This document shows, one piece after another, positions 25,014 to 39,023 of a stretch of 50,050 nucleotides of DNA (the stretch's first letter is position 1; each line of letters opens with the position of its first letter). The DNA comes from Hirudo medicinalis (taxonomy: Eukaryota; Annelida; Clitellata; Hirudinida; Hirudinidae), in contig MPNW01001078.1 in the NCBI GenBank assembly GCA_011800805.1, positions 11,893 to 61,942 of the forward strand. Reading direction: 5' to 3'. Made by a program: the position numbers and the translations under genes. The notes beneath the pieces were generated by a model. The model was not told the origin of the DNA, did no database searches, and saw nothing but the letters and a program-made list of their open reading frames with translations.

Positions 25014-28000
25014 TCGTTATTACATTTATTCCTGTGTTTGACGTTGTTGCTCAACTTCATTTCCATTCCAACACCGATCCGACGTAATAAACCCTCGATG
25101 CTCAGACGAATGTTTATTTAGCTGTTTGTTCTGGGATTCATTCCTCAGAGATCCTTTACCACCCCACCCTCCCCTCCTCCTCATCTTCCTCATCGTCATC
25201 CACTGGGGTGGAGTTAGGAGCCCTGCGTGAGAGCCATTGTTTGCATTCCTCATTAATATGACTCGAATTAAGGCCAGCTGAGACCATGAATCTATCGACT
25301 GTCAGAGGCTTATAACTACTAGTATGTGTGTGTCTAAGGCTAAGAGCACTGGGGTGAAAGAATGAGTGGTGAATGAATGATTGAACAAACGAATGAATGA
25401 ATGAATTGAATGAATGAACAGATGAATAAACGAGCGAAAGATGATCGTATGTCTGATAAAAGAGGATCTTTATATTTAATTTCATTTCGCAACACTTTCG
25501 ATGGAAGCTGACGTGATAAGAAGACCAGAGGCTGATTATGATAACGATGACGATGATGCAACTCTCATTTTACGCTTGTCACTTTTGCTCTGCCTCTTTG
25601 TATCACTTTATATCACTCCCTACTGCTCCTCGTCCTCTTGGGAGTTTGTACTTGTCTTTGTTAACAGGAACTTGCTACTGGATGAATTCCCTCTTCTCGA
25701 ATGTTGATAGGCTCGTACTAATCTCACTCAATTTGCTCGGAATGAACTGATTTATCGGATGGACCGGCCATCCTACCTCCACGCGCAAGTTGAACGGGTG
25801 GGTGAGTGGGTGAGCGAGTAAATTAGTGAGCTAGCCGGGTGGACGAGTGACTGACTGACTAAATGAGTACGGATGATGATGATGATGATGATGATGATCG
25901 GAAAGATGAAGCGACGAAGATGTAAGTGTGTGTAATTTCCAATTATTCATCGCCGGTGGCGTGTCTTATTGAGTGGCAAAGAAAGTAGGAAGGATGTCCG
26001 TGCAGTCTCCGCGCTAATGGATCAGGTGTGTGGATTCTTGCTTGTTTATATCTCAATTCTTTGTTCAAGTATTTGCCAGCTATTCGAGAGAAACCTCCCT
26101 TTCTCGTTTGCTCCTTTCTTCTGCTCATTCTTACTCCTTCTCAGTACTTCTCACTTCTTCTCACTATTTCTCACTCCTCACTCATTCTCAATGTTCTTCT
26201 CACTCCTTTCTCATTCGTATCCATCAATCAAGTTCATGACGCATTGATTTTTCGCCATTGATGTCTCCCATTATTTTAGTTTTTTTCTCCTGCGATGATC
26301 AAGTCGGCTTGCTTCTCTTGTAAGGTTGTTTTTGTCTTCAATTTAATGCATCTATCAATCCGATGTCGAACAATTTAGTTACATCTGCTGCCTCTCGGGA
26401 CCTTTCTCGCTACACAAACCCTGTGGATGGGTGGATGGATGGCTTTTTTTGCCTGGCCAACTGTTAACACACTATGTATGATTTAATCGATAGAGACATA
26501 ATTCACAAGCCCCATGTTTGTCTGCAGGTATTGATATTAATTTGCGCATGTGGGCATATTTATACATCCGGGCGGTTCTGCTCGTCCCTTTGAGCTGCTT
26601 GTGGATCTCTCCCCACCCCTCGCTCTCCCAATCGGATGCCCTAGGTCAGCGAATCATCTTTGTGCTCTTTCATTTGATGGTCTTTGAACGTGCGTAACAG
26701 GAAGGCGGTAATAGTAAGCACTATAAATCACTCCAGACCTGGAAACTCTCCTGTTTCGACACTCTTTTCTCGAGAGAGGTGATGTAAACGACAAAGGATG
26801 AAGGCAAGGTAAACAAACACAATCACGAACAAGCGGTGTTCCTTTGCCACGGAAATTGTGAACCGAGTAGTGACATCTCCCGCGATGTCCACTTTGTCTG
26901 TCGGGTTACCGCCCATTCGAGTAATGCCGGACTGGATGCTGTTTGTTGCCTTTAACCTCCGACGCCTCGTTCGTTCCTAACTCTGTTTTGTATTCGATTA
27001 ATTCATTCCTTCTTCTCGCTTCTCTCCTTCCAGCTACACCTGCTGCCGCCCCCTCCACCGGCCCACCTCCCTCCTCGAACGTCTCATCAATCTGCAAAGA
27101 GGTCGATGTTTTTTTTCCTTTCGACTGTAAATTCACTTTTAAGCACCACAAATGTTTGTTGAGTATCTGATTTCGCGAAAATGCTTTCTTGTTTTTTTCT
27201 CAGAAGGACCCAATGACTTTCTACGATAATCGTTCGAGTGGTTTAGTGCTCCTCGTCTTCGTATCATTCTCGGTATTCTCATCTTCCACTCCTTTCCTCA
27301 ACTGACAGTTTCTTTGGAGACGTTTTGCACTTTTCCATGAAAAAAGTACTGAAAAAATAACGAGCGATGGCTTTGTTATCGAGGGAGGAAGTACCGAGGA
27401 AGAGAGTTGATTATTTGTTTCGAAATGTGACTGGCATCATGTTACCGAGCAACTCCTACCAGCCTTTCTACGAGGGCTTCTTCGGGTTTTAGATTTCAAA
27501 AACGGATGGGTGGGTGCATGGCTGGGCGATCGGATCGATGTGGGGATGGACAGACGTTCAACTTCACTGCACAAAACGATTTCCAAAAAATTATATAATT
27601 TCGAAATCTTCGGTCGAACCTGGGGATTGAAAAATGTTCGCAATTTCTTGCGGTCTGCGACGTCAGGAAAATATGAAATAATATTTTAAAAATCCAATTA
27701 ATCAGGAGCCTGTGAAGTTTCAGCAATATTTCTTCGGAATTTTTTCTTCTTCTTGCGTGCTCTGTTTTGAAAGCATTAATCTTATTTCTCTCTGTCGCAC
27801 TGTTGCCGTTGAGGTGAAATGTCATCCTGCACACAATGAAGTGCCATTCGCCCAAGAAGAGCCTCCCATCTCCCTCCGACCGACCGAACCTGTGCGTTAA
27901 AATTCGTCTCTCCCGGGCTCCATTCATCACCTGTCTCCTTCAATGGAAAAGTCTCAACGATCAATTAAGATTTTCCTCAGAATGCTTCCAGAGCTTATGA

Positions 28001-31000
28001 CTGGCCTTTGTTTCCAGGCAATGTTTACTCCCCCCTTAATACGCCCAGGTCTGAAATAATGAGCGACTCAAAAGAGAGTGTGTTGTCAATCGTTAACAGG
28101 GGAATGTTCATGAGATTTTTATGCGGGACCAGCTGTTACTTTTGATGTTATGAATTTCCTTGAGATGACACGTTCGCTCTCGGTGGTAGGCCGTGCTCTG
28201 TCAACATCGGTGCGCTCAAGGTATCGATTTTTCAAATACTTTCATCAATCATTTCTCTACCCCAGTTTTGAGGGGGACGCTTCTTTTACTTTTTCCTTGC
28301 TTAAGATGGGGAAGGGATGAGAAGCAACAGTTTTTGCTTCGTTTGTCGGGAACTGAGCGACTCCCGCCGATCGACAGACGATGTTCTCCAGTGGTAATGC
28401 CTTGTGAAGTGGCAGACTGGACCTCGTTGCCTGAAATCGTCAGCCTGTTGGTGTGTGTTTTGCTGTCTTGCTGTGCTGAGAATCAATTAGGACCTCAACG
28501 TTTATTTGCCCTTCTTCGCTCTCCATTCCCTCCGGCATTACTATCATGCTCTCCCAGCACTACTATCATGAGTGCCGATTATATTGACCAGCTCTTTCTT
28601 GTTTTCTGGGTGTTTTTTGATATCTCTTCATGTGTACGACAAATTGCAAAAAAAAAATTGAATAATTAGCAAGAACAAGAGTAATGGAACCAATAAATAA
28701 TGGTAATAATTTTATGTTATCAGTTGATGATAATTTGAACCAATGATGACCAATTTATAATCACACAGTGGTCAGAGTTGTTCGGTCGTTAGCAGGTGAT
28801 GAAGCTTGACTAATGAACTAATTAAGAGGTTTGTCTTCCATCCTTCCGTAGGAAGCATTCCACCCTTCTCACCGGGTGTCGCTCCACCCACCCATCCGAT
28901 CGTGTGGGTCGGATTCGGATGGTAGTGCCATCTCGAGTGCTCATTCACTTTTATGAACACTTGTCTGCCCTCCACAGTGAGATTCTCTTCACGAAGCTCG
29001 TCACGATGAGGAGGGGAGGGGGGGTGGTGGTTGGGTGACGTCGAGGGATCACGTGGTCACGTGATCATGTTTGCCGTGGAATGAGAAAGTCGACACTCGA
29101 AGAATGGCGGCAGAGAATTGCGGCCATCATAATTGTACTGATGATGAAGCTCGTTGTGCCCCTGTGGTGGTGATGATGATGATGAGGGGGAGGAAAGGGA
29201 GACTGCGATCGTCATCATCATCATCATCATCATCATCATGACGTTGATGTACAGCGACACATCGAGGTTAGGACACTCGATTAGGAAGCATTACAAAGGA
29301 TTTATTGACATTTCCAATATCTAACACACACTCCTAGCAACAACAACATCTGGATGGTGACACTTAACACTGCACCCCATTCTGCCCTCACCACCAGAAG
29401 CCTCCTCCACAGTCCCCACCCCTCCTGTTTTTCATCTCACCGGTTTTCTTTCCGTTCTCCTTACTTGATATCGAGTGATTTCACATGGTTGTCTTCTGAT
29501 CACTTTCATTATCTCGCTGGCTTTCACTTTCCATTCACTCCATCCACCCGGATGCTTATCATTCCAGCATCGTGCTGCTTTATGAAGCCGAGAAATGTTC
29601 CAGACGAATGTTTCACCTTTCCTGCTTCGCATCATTGTTTATCGACGCTGCTAATTATCATTTTACTGCAACTAATAATAATAATATTAATAATTTTTAT
29701 TGTTAGTCATATATTATTATTATTAATACTATTATTAATCATTGTTATTATTATTACAGCTGCTGTTATTATTTTTATTTTGTTATTACTGCTGCAAGGT
29801 TAATGACCTAATAATAACAACGACACAGTCAATGTTATTCTTTGTGTTCATACATTTTTTGCTTTTCACCATTGCAACACATTGCAACACATTCCAACAC
29901 ATTCCAACACATTCCAACACATTCCAACACATTGCAACACAAACCGCTTAAAACAAACGCTCTCTTTATTTGCACAACAATTGCAAACGCATTCGTGGCG
30001 GGGGTCGAAGAATGAAGAAATTATCCGAGAGCTGCTCCTGGAATGATTTATTACTTTTCGCGTGGAAATTACCGGGAAAGGAGATCTCCTCAAATGGGTT
30101 GCCATGTCTTATTTTAATTCTCTCAATTACCACCGACTGTGCTCCTTCGTCTGTAATGAGTGTAACTTGTTTTTTGCTCGTCCTCTTGCGTATCTCTCCT
30201 GGTATCCTTGTTTGTGTCACTCTCTCACTCTTGTCGTTGTTTCAAGTTTAATATCTGACGACAAATTGTACGTCGTCGACAATTCTCCCCTTCGATAAAA
30301 AAAAATGGCTTTTATTAATTTCATGACTCAGAAGAACGAAAGATCTTTCGGCAAATTCCCGCTCGAAATTGATTGCCTTCCTCGGACGCGATGTTTGTCC
30401 GTGCGTCCAATAATCCTTCACGTGCTAAGTCACTGCTCGAATTTGTATTCATTCCGAATCCTTTTTTGTCTGTCACTTTCTCACAGATAACTTGTTTGTT
30501 TTGCCAAATTGCACCGAGACGTAGACTCGAGTGAATGAGTGGATGGGTGGATTGGCGGTTAGCAGAGTGCACGGATTGATGGGCGGTTAGCAGATTGCAC
30601 GGGTGAGTGGGTGGTTGATGGCCTCGAACCGCTGGTGAAACAGCAAATTGATCGGCTTTAGAGCCACCAGTCACGGAAATGTCACGCCTGTTTTGATGTT
30701 TGCACCGGTCTGCCATCTTGTTTCAATTGCTCGACTCATCGTGAAAAGTGGCGGGAGAGTGAAGGCGTGCTTCCGAGGGTGGCTGGTCGGGTCGTTACGC
30801 TAGAATTTAATTACCCCAACAGCAACGACAAAGCTATCAACACCTGTCTTTGAGCGCCGGTGCAAATTAATTTCTTCTTTTATCGGGCCGAAAATGAAAT
30901 TTCCAACTCGGACATAAAAGATGCGTGCTCGAGCGTAGACAGAGAATCCTTTAATAAGTGGAAAATCTCTTTCCACCATTCCGCTCCTGATCCCTGGAAA

Positions 31001-34000
31001 TTCAGCGAGCGTTGTGCGTTCGCTCAATCATTTCGGACCAATCCGGTCCGTTTCATTTGTCTCGAGAATTCTCATTCCAGCCGATGTGGAGGAATGGAGT
31101 GGCAAATTATTTATGCTTCGTCGATATAATTACTCATTCCACACTCGAAATGTTTTTATTCCGAATTGAAATTAGTTATCAAAATGGTCGGTGTCGTGCT
31201 AGGGCCGAAGCAATTTATCGTCTCCCAGGGCCCAGGGTAGGGGACCCTAATTACTGGGAATTGATTTATTTTATGTCCCATTATTATTATTATTATTATT
31301 GTTGTTGTTGTTACTGTTATTATTATTATTATTATTATTATTATCATCATCATCATCATCGTTGTTGTTTTTTTATTGTTTTACTTTTCGCGCGGGTTGA
31401 TTTTTAGAGTGAATTTGGATGAGAGGATTTAATTACGTGGTCGGAGTCTTCTCGAGTTATTGATCGAGTCGTTTGTTATCTGTTACTTGAAAGATGCAAA
31501 TTTAATGAGTATTTGGCTGCCGGTTGTTGGTAGGCTGACTGGATGGATGGGTTGGTGGGTGGACGGATGGGTAGATAGGATGAAGGGTGGATGGATGGAT
31601 GAATAGGTGGAAAGGTGGACGGATGGATGGGTAGATGGAAGGGTGTTCCTGAGATTCTTTGATGTCCTTAACATCCTCGAAAACTGGAGAAGACCATCTT
31701 TCCCTGGTCCTTCCAAAGGGAGTGAGTGTGAAAAGGGAAGAGTGAAAGGTTGATTAATTTGAGGAAGAGAACTGATCGTTCAATTATTCAGGATTGGCGC
31801 TGTTCACGTGGAGTCGTTGGTAGGACTAAGATTATGATTAACAGTTCTATTATCTGCCAGCCATGCACCGTGCTAAGTAAATCAAAGACTCCTAGCGTCC
31901 TCCTTTCTGCTTCTCTGTCCATCTCTCAATCCTTCTCTCGCTATCGCTATCGCTCTCTCTCTCTCTCTCTCTCTCTACCATCTCTATCCTCATTTCCCTG
32001 CTAGGTATCCTTTCAAATCCATTTCATATTTTCTCAACGACCATTTCGGACCGGGAGTTTCTTTTACGACTGTCAAGTGTCGAGCAGGGCAATATTTATC
32101 AATGAGCTTGTGTTATTTTTAGGACATAAACTATTTTTTTCTTACCCTCCCCATACTCACGCTCTCACCGTCTGGCATGCTTTTGTGGGGAGCATCTGAT
32201 GAAATATACATGGTCTTGATGATGATGGACGCCTAACGGAACAAAATAAAACAAAGTGGACTGAACGTTTGAATTTGTTTGAAGAATTTGAATACTCTGA
32301 ATCTAAAGATGACTTTTTATCAATCCTCTCTCGTTCATCTGCATCTCTCCATCCTTCTCCTCCTCTCCCTCTTCTTATTCTTCTTCCTCCTCCTCCTCCT
32401 NGACTTTTTATCAATCCTCTCTCGTTCATCTGCATCTCTCCATCCTTTCTCCTCCTCTCCCTCTTCTTATTCTTCTTCCTCCTCCTCCTCCTCCTCCTCC
32501 TCCTCCTCCTAATCAGTTTTTGATCTCAGAATGAAAAGACATCATGAGCCCTTGCAAGATGGCATTCACTAATGCAAGCCTCCTCTTCAATAGGTAGTGC
32601 CTTAAATTTGAACAATAAAACTTGCTAATAACATGGTCATTGTTGTTGTTATTGCGATATTCTTTGTAAAAGTGATTTGAGGCGCAAATTGTTTGTACTG
32701 AAAGCGCCTGCGAATTGATTGCGATCGACACACAGGTCGACAGATTCATTCATTCATTCATTCTTCCTTCATTTTCTACTAGTTTTTTTTTAACTCCTTA
32801 TTAATCGCTTCCAATATGTCTTTCCTAGCGTTTAAATGACTTCCTAGAGTTCCTGTTTAGCAGAATATTCGTTATGGAGGAGGACGTCATGCATTATGCA
32901 AATTTCACTTTAACTTTTTCATCGCTTACACGAACCGTGAGGAATCTTCTTCCGTATCCTCGGATTCAGCCTCCAGCTTCTGGTCCATTATTTCCTCTCG
33001 TGATGAGAGAGAATCGTGGACTGTTTTCTTTTTCGACTTTCAAAATAATTATTCTCTTCTTTTCATTTTATTCTTCTTCGGAGAGAAAAATGGCCTCTGA
33101 TGAATTCGACGTTTTGTCGTAATAACAACGTCTGAGGGGATGAAAAGTCGTACATTAGCGACTGTTATTAAAGCAGAAGGAAGCTTTATTAATGGCCACA
33201 CAAACATGCAGCTACACCAACGACGAGGATGATGATATCATTTGGGCAAATTTATTCCAAAATCACTTCCGACTGTCTCTCTGTCATTCTACCTCTCTGT
33301 CTTCCTCCATTCCCGCCATGTGTAGGTACACTTGCCTACAAGAGCACGCAAGCACAGACCGGAAATTCAAGTCGTGGCACGTGATGTGGGCTTCTAATTA
33401 TTACCATCCTCTGGAATTTTCAACTCTCCAGCTTCGGATAGCTTCTCCCTCTCTCTTTCTCTCTCTGTCTCACCTTGTTTGTGATTTGTAACCTCCCCGG
33501 TTGGTGCTTTACATCCGCCCCTCGGTTTTCGATGTCCTGTGCGGTCGAGGTGTCTCATCATGGAATGCTTCATTGCCCTGCCCATTCCTCACTCCATCGC
33601 TCGGCTTCTTCACTCTTTCATTCACTCCGCCATTCCCCTCAATACCTCGGTTTTCCTTCACTCCGACTACACCTGCTTCATTCGAGAATATTCATTCCCT
33701 CTTGATTTTCTTTCCACGGTCGATTCCGCAGAGACTTGCATTGCGTTTACCCTGTCGTGTTCATAATTTATCATCTTCACCACCTGTGACGCGAGGGTCT
33801 TGTGTCCTATCATTTGAAGGCAGAGCCGTGTTAATGCGTATCAATTGGAGAGAGCTAGAGGTCTCTAGCGATTGCATTATGCATGTAATTTGTTATTATT
33901 TATATTACAATTATTATTGTTGTTGTTGTTGTTAAGCTTTTATTCTCGTGTTTACTTTTTATTGACTTATTCGCAACTCTCCATCGTATCGTCAGTTACG

Positions 34001-34199
34001 ATTGCTTCCTTAAAGACAAATACAGGCCTGCTCAGCATTGGTGAGTAATTATTCAAGATCGAATCGTCTGTGGATGTCCTACTTTCTCAGTGAACAAATG
34101 ATAAATAGATCGGTTGGAAAATATACGTCGTGTTCCTTCACAACTTCTTCAATCATGACCTCTAAAGCAACCGATCACCACCAGTGTTAGTGACATCGA

Positions 34200-34230
<31 letters not shown>

Positions 34231-34484
34231 TTTCTGTTAGTAAGACTGACTCTAGGAGTTGGATCTCTGTCAGCCCCGAGGTTGATTCGAAGACCGTGGT
34301 GCACTATTATCCACTCGTCCTTCAGTCGTTGCCGGTCCTATCTTTTCCATCCTCATGTTCTCTACCCTGACCTTTCTGCTCAAGCTGCCTAACTCATCCT
34401 TATCATCCTACTCCTTCTCCTCCTCCTCCTCATCATCATCATTATCATCACCATAATCAATATCATCATTACCATCATCAACAA

Positions 34485-34522
<38 letters not shown>

Positions 34523-35101
34523 ATGTCATCAGCAGAAGCATCATCATCACCGTCATCAATATGATCATCATCACCATCATATCTTTATCATCGCCATCCT
34601 CTTCCTGGGGTGGGGACGTTGTAAGTGGTCGAGCGAAGTAATAGTTGTTTAAGTCTGAGGACATTTATCTGCTACTGGATCTAATTGTGCTCCACGTTTT
34701 GAAAGCCTGTCACTGTTTGCTTTCTTTCTTTTCTGGGCTTTTTTCTCTTTCGTTCTTTGTTAGTCTAAAGTATTGGTGTTATTATTATTTCATCGTCATC
34801 ATCATAGCCATCATCGCAGCCATCATAATCGTTATCATCACAGCCACCATCATCGTCATCATCATAGCCACAATCGTCGTTATTGTTATTATTGTTATCT
34901 TTATTATTTCCATAACAATCATCATTGACATTGACTCTTCAGTCATTCTTTTTAGCCGACCATCGTCGTCGTCCTATTTATCGTCAGCTGGAGAAGAATG
35001 ACGCATTATGACGGAGTCATACATTTTTATGACCACCCAACTTCTTGCTTTGACTTCAATCATGGCCACTCAAACAGCCAATTGAATCGAACGCTACGAT
35101 G

Positions 35102-35148
<47 letters not shown>

Positions 35149-35424
35149 TAATAACAAAGTGCCATATTAAAAAATATTAATTGACAGATTCAATATTTAT
35201 GGAGATTTCATTTCTTTGTCGAAAGCGAACTGATTCTGTGTTATGGGTTTGTGAGACGTGTCTGGCTGGCGGTGTCCGTGCGCTTTTGTGTTGCGGTGGT
35301 GCTTATCGTAGGCCAGATTGTCTTCAAACTGCTCAACTCTCCCAGGGAAGCTGTTCGTTAGATTCATTCATTTGCGTTCGAAAATGTCTTAATTTCGACC
35401 TCATCACCACCATCGTCGTCGTCG

Positions 35425-35456
<32 letters not shown>

Positions 35457-38400
35457 GTCATCATCATCATCATCAACAAACATTTTAAAGAAGCCTCCTT
35501 CTCCTCCTCCTCTCTCAGCGGACATGTGACTCAGTCTGTCTTGAGGCATTCATCTGACGTCTGTTGTTATGCAATGGAATGGCAGAAAAAAGGTTCTCCA
35601 TATTTCATTCCTCCTCCCGGGATTTATTTAGATACTTTAAGCACAACTTTTCCAGCCATTGACTCCCGTAATGAATGAAATAATTCTGTTTTCTTGGTCG
35701 AAAATTATGCAGGTCTCCTCCTTCGTTTTCGACTCCGTCCGTCCGTTCTGCTACCGCATCCCGGCCTTAATGGCGGCCCGAGCGCTCGCCTTTCTTCTTA
35801 GCATTTTATGGACTCATGATTTTAATTTCTCGCTATTTCGACCGTCGCACCTGAGTTGAACGTCGGAGCAGATGAATGCGATTATTTCAGCCGCCCGTAA
35901 TCGACTCCAATTATGCCTGGCAGCAGTTAATTAAAAACAATTCAGCTTTTCTCGGAACCTTTGTAAATTGTTTGTTTCTTTTCTTGCTGTTGTTGTTGAT
36001 GATGATGTTGATGTTGTTGTTGTTGCCGTTGAAAGCATTTTGAATCTTTTCCTGTGCGTCCGTCTGTCTGTTTCTTGGACGACTCCAAGGAAGCATTTCA
36101 CGGAGTCAGTTAACTCTATTGATTACATATTTGTGTCTGCTGTGCTGACGATGTCAGTAAGACATAAACGAAAGAAAGGAATAAAGAAAGAAAGTTCTTC
36201 CTTCACAAATGGATTCCGCTCATGAACATATCTCATCAACACTGCATTTGCCAGTCTTTTATCAAACCACCGAGAGCTTCTCTCGACGATGATTGTCCAG
36301 AATGTCACCTTTGCATGCCCCCCGGGAATTCATTTTCCATGTCGTCTTTTGGAAAATGTCATTCGACGTTGTTCTTGGTTTTTGCATTTGATTTTAATTT
36401 ACAAGTATTTTTTATTTAATCTCACTGTTGTTGCGTGAAAAGTGAAATCTTTTCATGTCGTTGTCAGGTCGGAAGGGACGGGGGGGTGTGGTTCGAGGCG
36501 GGCAGGGAAGTAGGGAGGGTGTCGGTTTGAATCCGCGGGGCCTAATCCACCTTATTAGGAAAGGAGCGTTGACTTATAAGAATTAAATAGACTGTAAACG
36601 GGATCTGAGAATGTAAAACAATTCATTCCAAATGCTTCCTCCTTAGGCTTTTAATCCGTCAGATGAATATTCCTCCTTTTCGTTTTTGCGCATCTTGTGC
36701 GCTATCACATCCCTCTCTACTTTCACATCCCTCTCTGCTATCATATCCCTATCTACTTTCACATCCCTCTCTGCTATCATATCCCTCTCTACTTTCACAT
36801 CCCTCTCTGCTATCATATCCCTCTCTGCTACCACATCCCTATCGTATTCTGCTCGCACATGCGTGTGATTTGTATGGGGGTGTTTATACATTCATTTGTG
36901 GGATTAACAATCCGATATGGTTTCGCGCGCACGAGTTTGTATAAACACGCTGAGAACTTGTCCGTGTTTGTTAATTGTGGCCTAAAGATTGTCGGCTGCG
37001 TATTTCTTCTGCTATTTGCGCCTCGATATTTTTTGATCGGCAGCCATCATGTGCTCCTTTATTTTGGCCAGAATGCCGACATCAATTTACTGGAACTGGA
37101 TACGCTTGCCCCGAGTCTTTTCATTTCGCTGTGCGCTGGATAACATCGAATGGCTTTTGAATTTCTCTGTCGGTGCTAAACGAATCTGTTCTTTTGGACT
37201 AACTCTTCCATGGAAAGATGTAGTCGATATTGTAGACTTGATGACCACCTCCGGACCATCAATCTCTCTTGTTTGACGATCAACCGGTTGAAGCCTCCAC
37301 TGTATTTACACTTTGTTCTCATTTCCTCATCTCAGACGTCGATTCATTTCTCGACGTCTGCTTGTTTTCTTCCTTCCTGTCTAGTCGGGCGTGCTTATAA
37401 TTTTCTTGAGAAACCCTCGGAGACACACGAGATGCGAACGGAGCGGTGAAAACTGTTTGTGATTCTGCTCGTTCAAATGATTTTCATCTCTTTTATTGTA
37501 TCTTTATCGGCCTACTTTTATCTGCTTATTCGCTCGTCGCCCTGACATTTTCTTCCCCTTCGCTTGAACTGTTCTCCTGGCTGGCTTGATTCGATTAGAT
37601 GGATCGTTTTATATCGATTGGTGAATGATCGCCAATGCTTAGGAGTGTAATAAAAAGCGGTTGCTCTTCCGAGGTAATGACGACGAAGTGGACCGGCCTT
37701 CTATGAGCACAAGGAGTTACATTAATATGGAGCAATCACGTTCTTCCTCGACCGTTCGCTTTCTCAATCTTTCCTATGCTTTCCGTGTCACTGGCTGCCC
37801 TCAAAACGACGTCTTTCCCTTTTCCATGGTCAAATGCGAATGTTGCTTTCTTCGAGAAATATTATTCTTTTTAAAACGCTCCGCGCTCTGACATTGTTGA
37901 AGCCACAGCGGCGATCGTAAGGGAGGACAAAGCTCTGATTGTGACGAATGTCGTCTGCTCTCTGCGCTAACGTATCTTTCTTCTTGCTGTTGTTGTCTTC
38001 TGACAAGCATCGTGCTGCGAGTCTCTAGGTGTTGTCACGCTGTGTAATTTCGCACTCCACGCACGGATTTATTGTTCACGACATACGATATTCACTCGCA
38101 CGATAATCCACATCCTCGATAGCATCCACATCGCCGAATAGGAGCAGAAGTATTAAGCTTTGTCTGCTTTCCAAATTAATCTTGGATGGCCCCTCGGCCA
38201 GCAGGTTCATAGCAAGTGCTTGGAGTTGCTCTCGTATAAATCTTTCCTTTCTCCGTTCCTCGGAGCGTTGCAAACAATGCTTGGATGAATTTGAAATAAA
38301 GGCAAAACAAGGGGCTTGCTTTGCAAGTGTCTCTGCGTATGGATGTTCTCGTTGAAACTGATTCTTTATAAAAAAAAAAAATGGGAGGGATTTGGATTCG

Positions 38401-38988
38401 AATTGGCCTCAAATTGAGCCCACGGAAGACACTAGCCATGGATTTTATGTGAATGATCGCGAGAGTTCTTTGTTGTTTTGAGAAGAAGTTTGTTTGACAG
38501 ATCTATGGACAGACCGCAGTTTTAGCGAAGTAACCAAAAACGATTTCGAGCCATCTAACGAACAAGATATGGTTGCCAATTTGAACGAGACCGTCTTCTA
38601 TACCCGTCGTCGGCCACGTGAAAGAATTGAATGTAGAGGGGACCTCGCCATGACTTTTTTTTTTTATCGGTAGAGACAACCAATCTGGAGGCAAATTGAT
38701 TTCCGAGGTTGGACTTTCTAAGGATGTCGTCTCTAGTGATGCTCTCGCGTTCTGTTTGCGTTTGTCCGAGTGCGCGCTCGTGCGGGCTTGTCCGTGTGAT
38801 GGCTAGAATGGCTCGGATGAATTGCCAGAGGGTTGCACTCCGCCCCCTTATTGAGTTGTCATAAAATCTCTAATCTCTCTTTCATGTCTGCAGTAACGCA
38901 GTGCTCAGAACACTTCCAGCCAGTTAAGTGTTTCCCAATGCCACCGTAAAGCATCAAGACGCATACTTGAGACCGGATAATGCCACTC

Positions 38989-39023
<35 letters not shown>

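Noticed and set aside
27034..27101. Possible cassette exon in the large intron (good pyrimidine tract, ccag acceptor, Pro/Ser-rich frame)
   Set aside because: Its 68-nt length would break the frame between the flanking coding exons, and the donor (gtcgat) is weak.
28193..28669. 158-codon open frame in the large intron
   Set aside because: It has no recognisable motif and intron-like composition with many Cys/Leu/Ser/Phe codons. It is likely chance.
29866..29946. CRISPR-like array
   Set aside because: The 10-bp units are directly adjacent with no spacers; it is a simple tandem repeat in a eukaryotic intron.
36500..36560. A second B-box-like string (ggtttgaatcc)
   Set aside because: No A box, anticodon stem or acceptor stem can be drawn around it.
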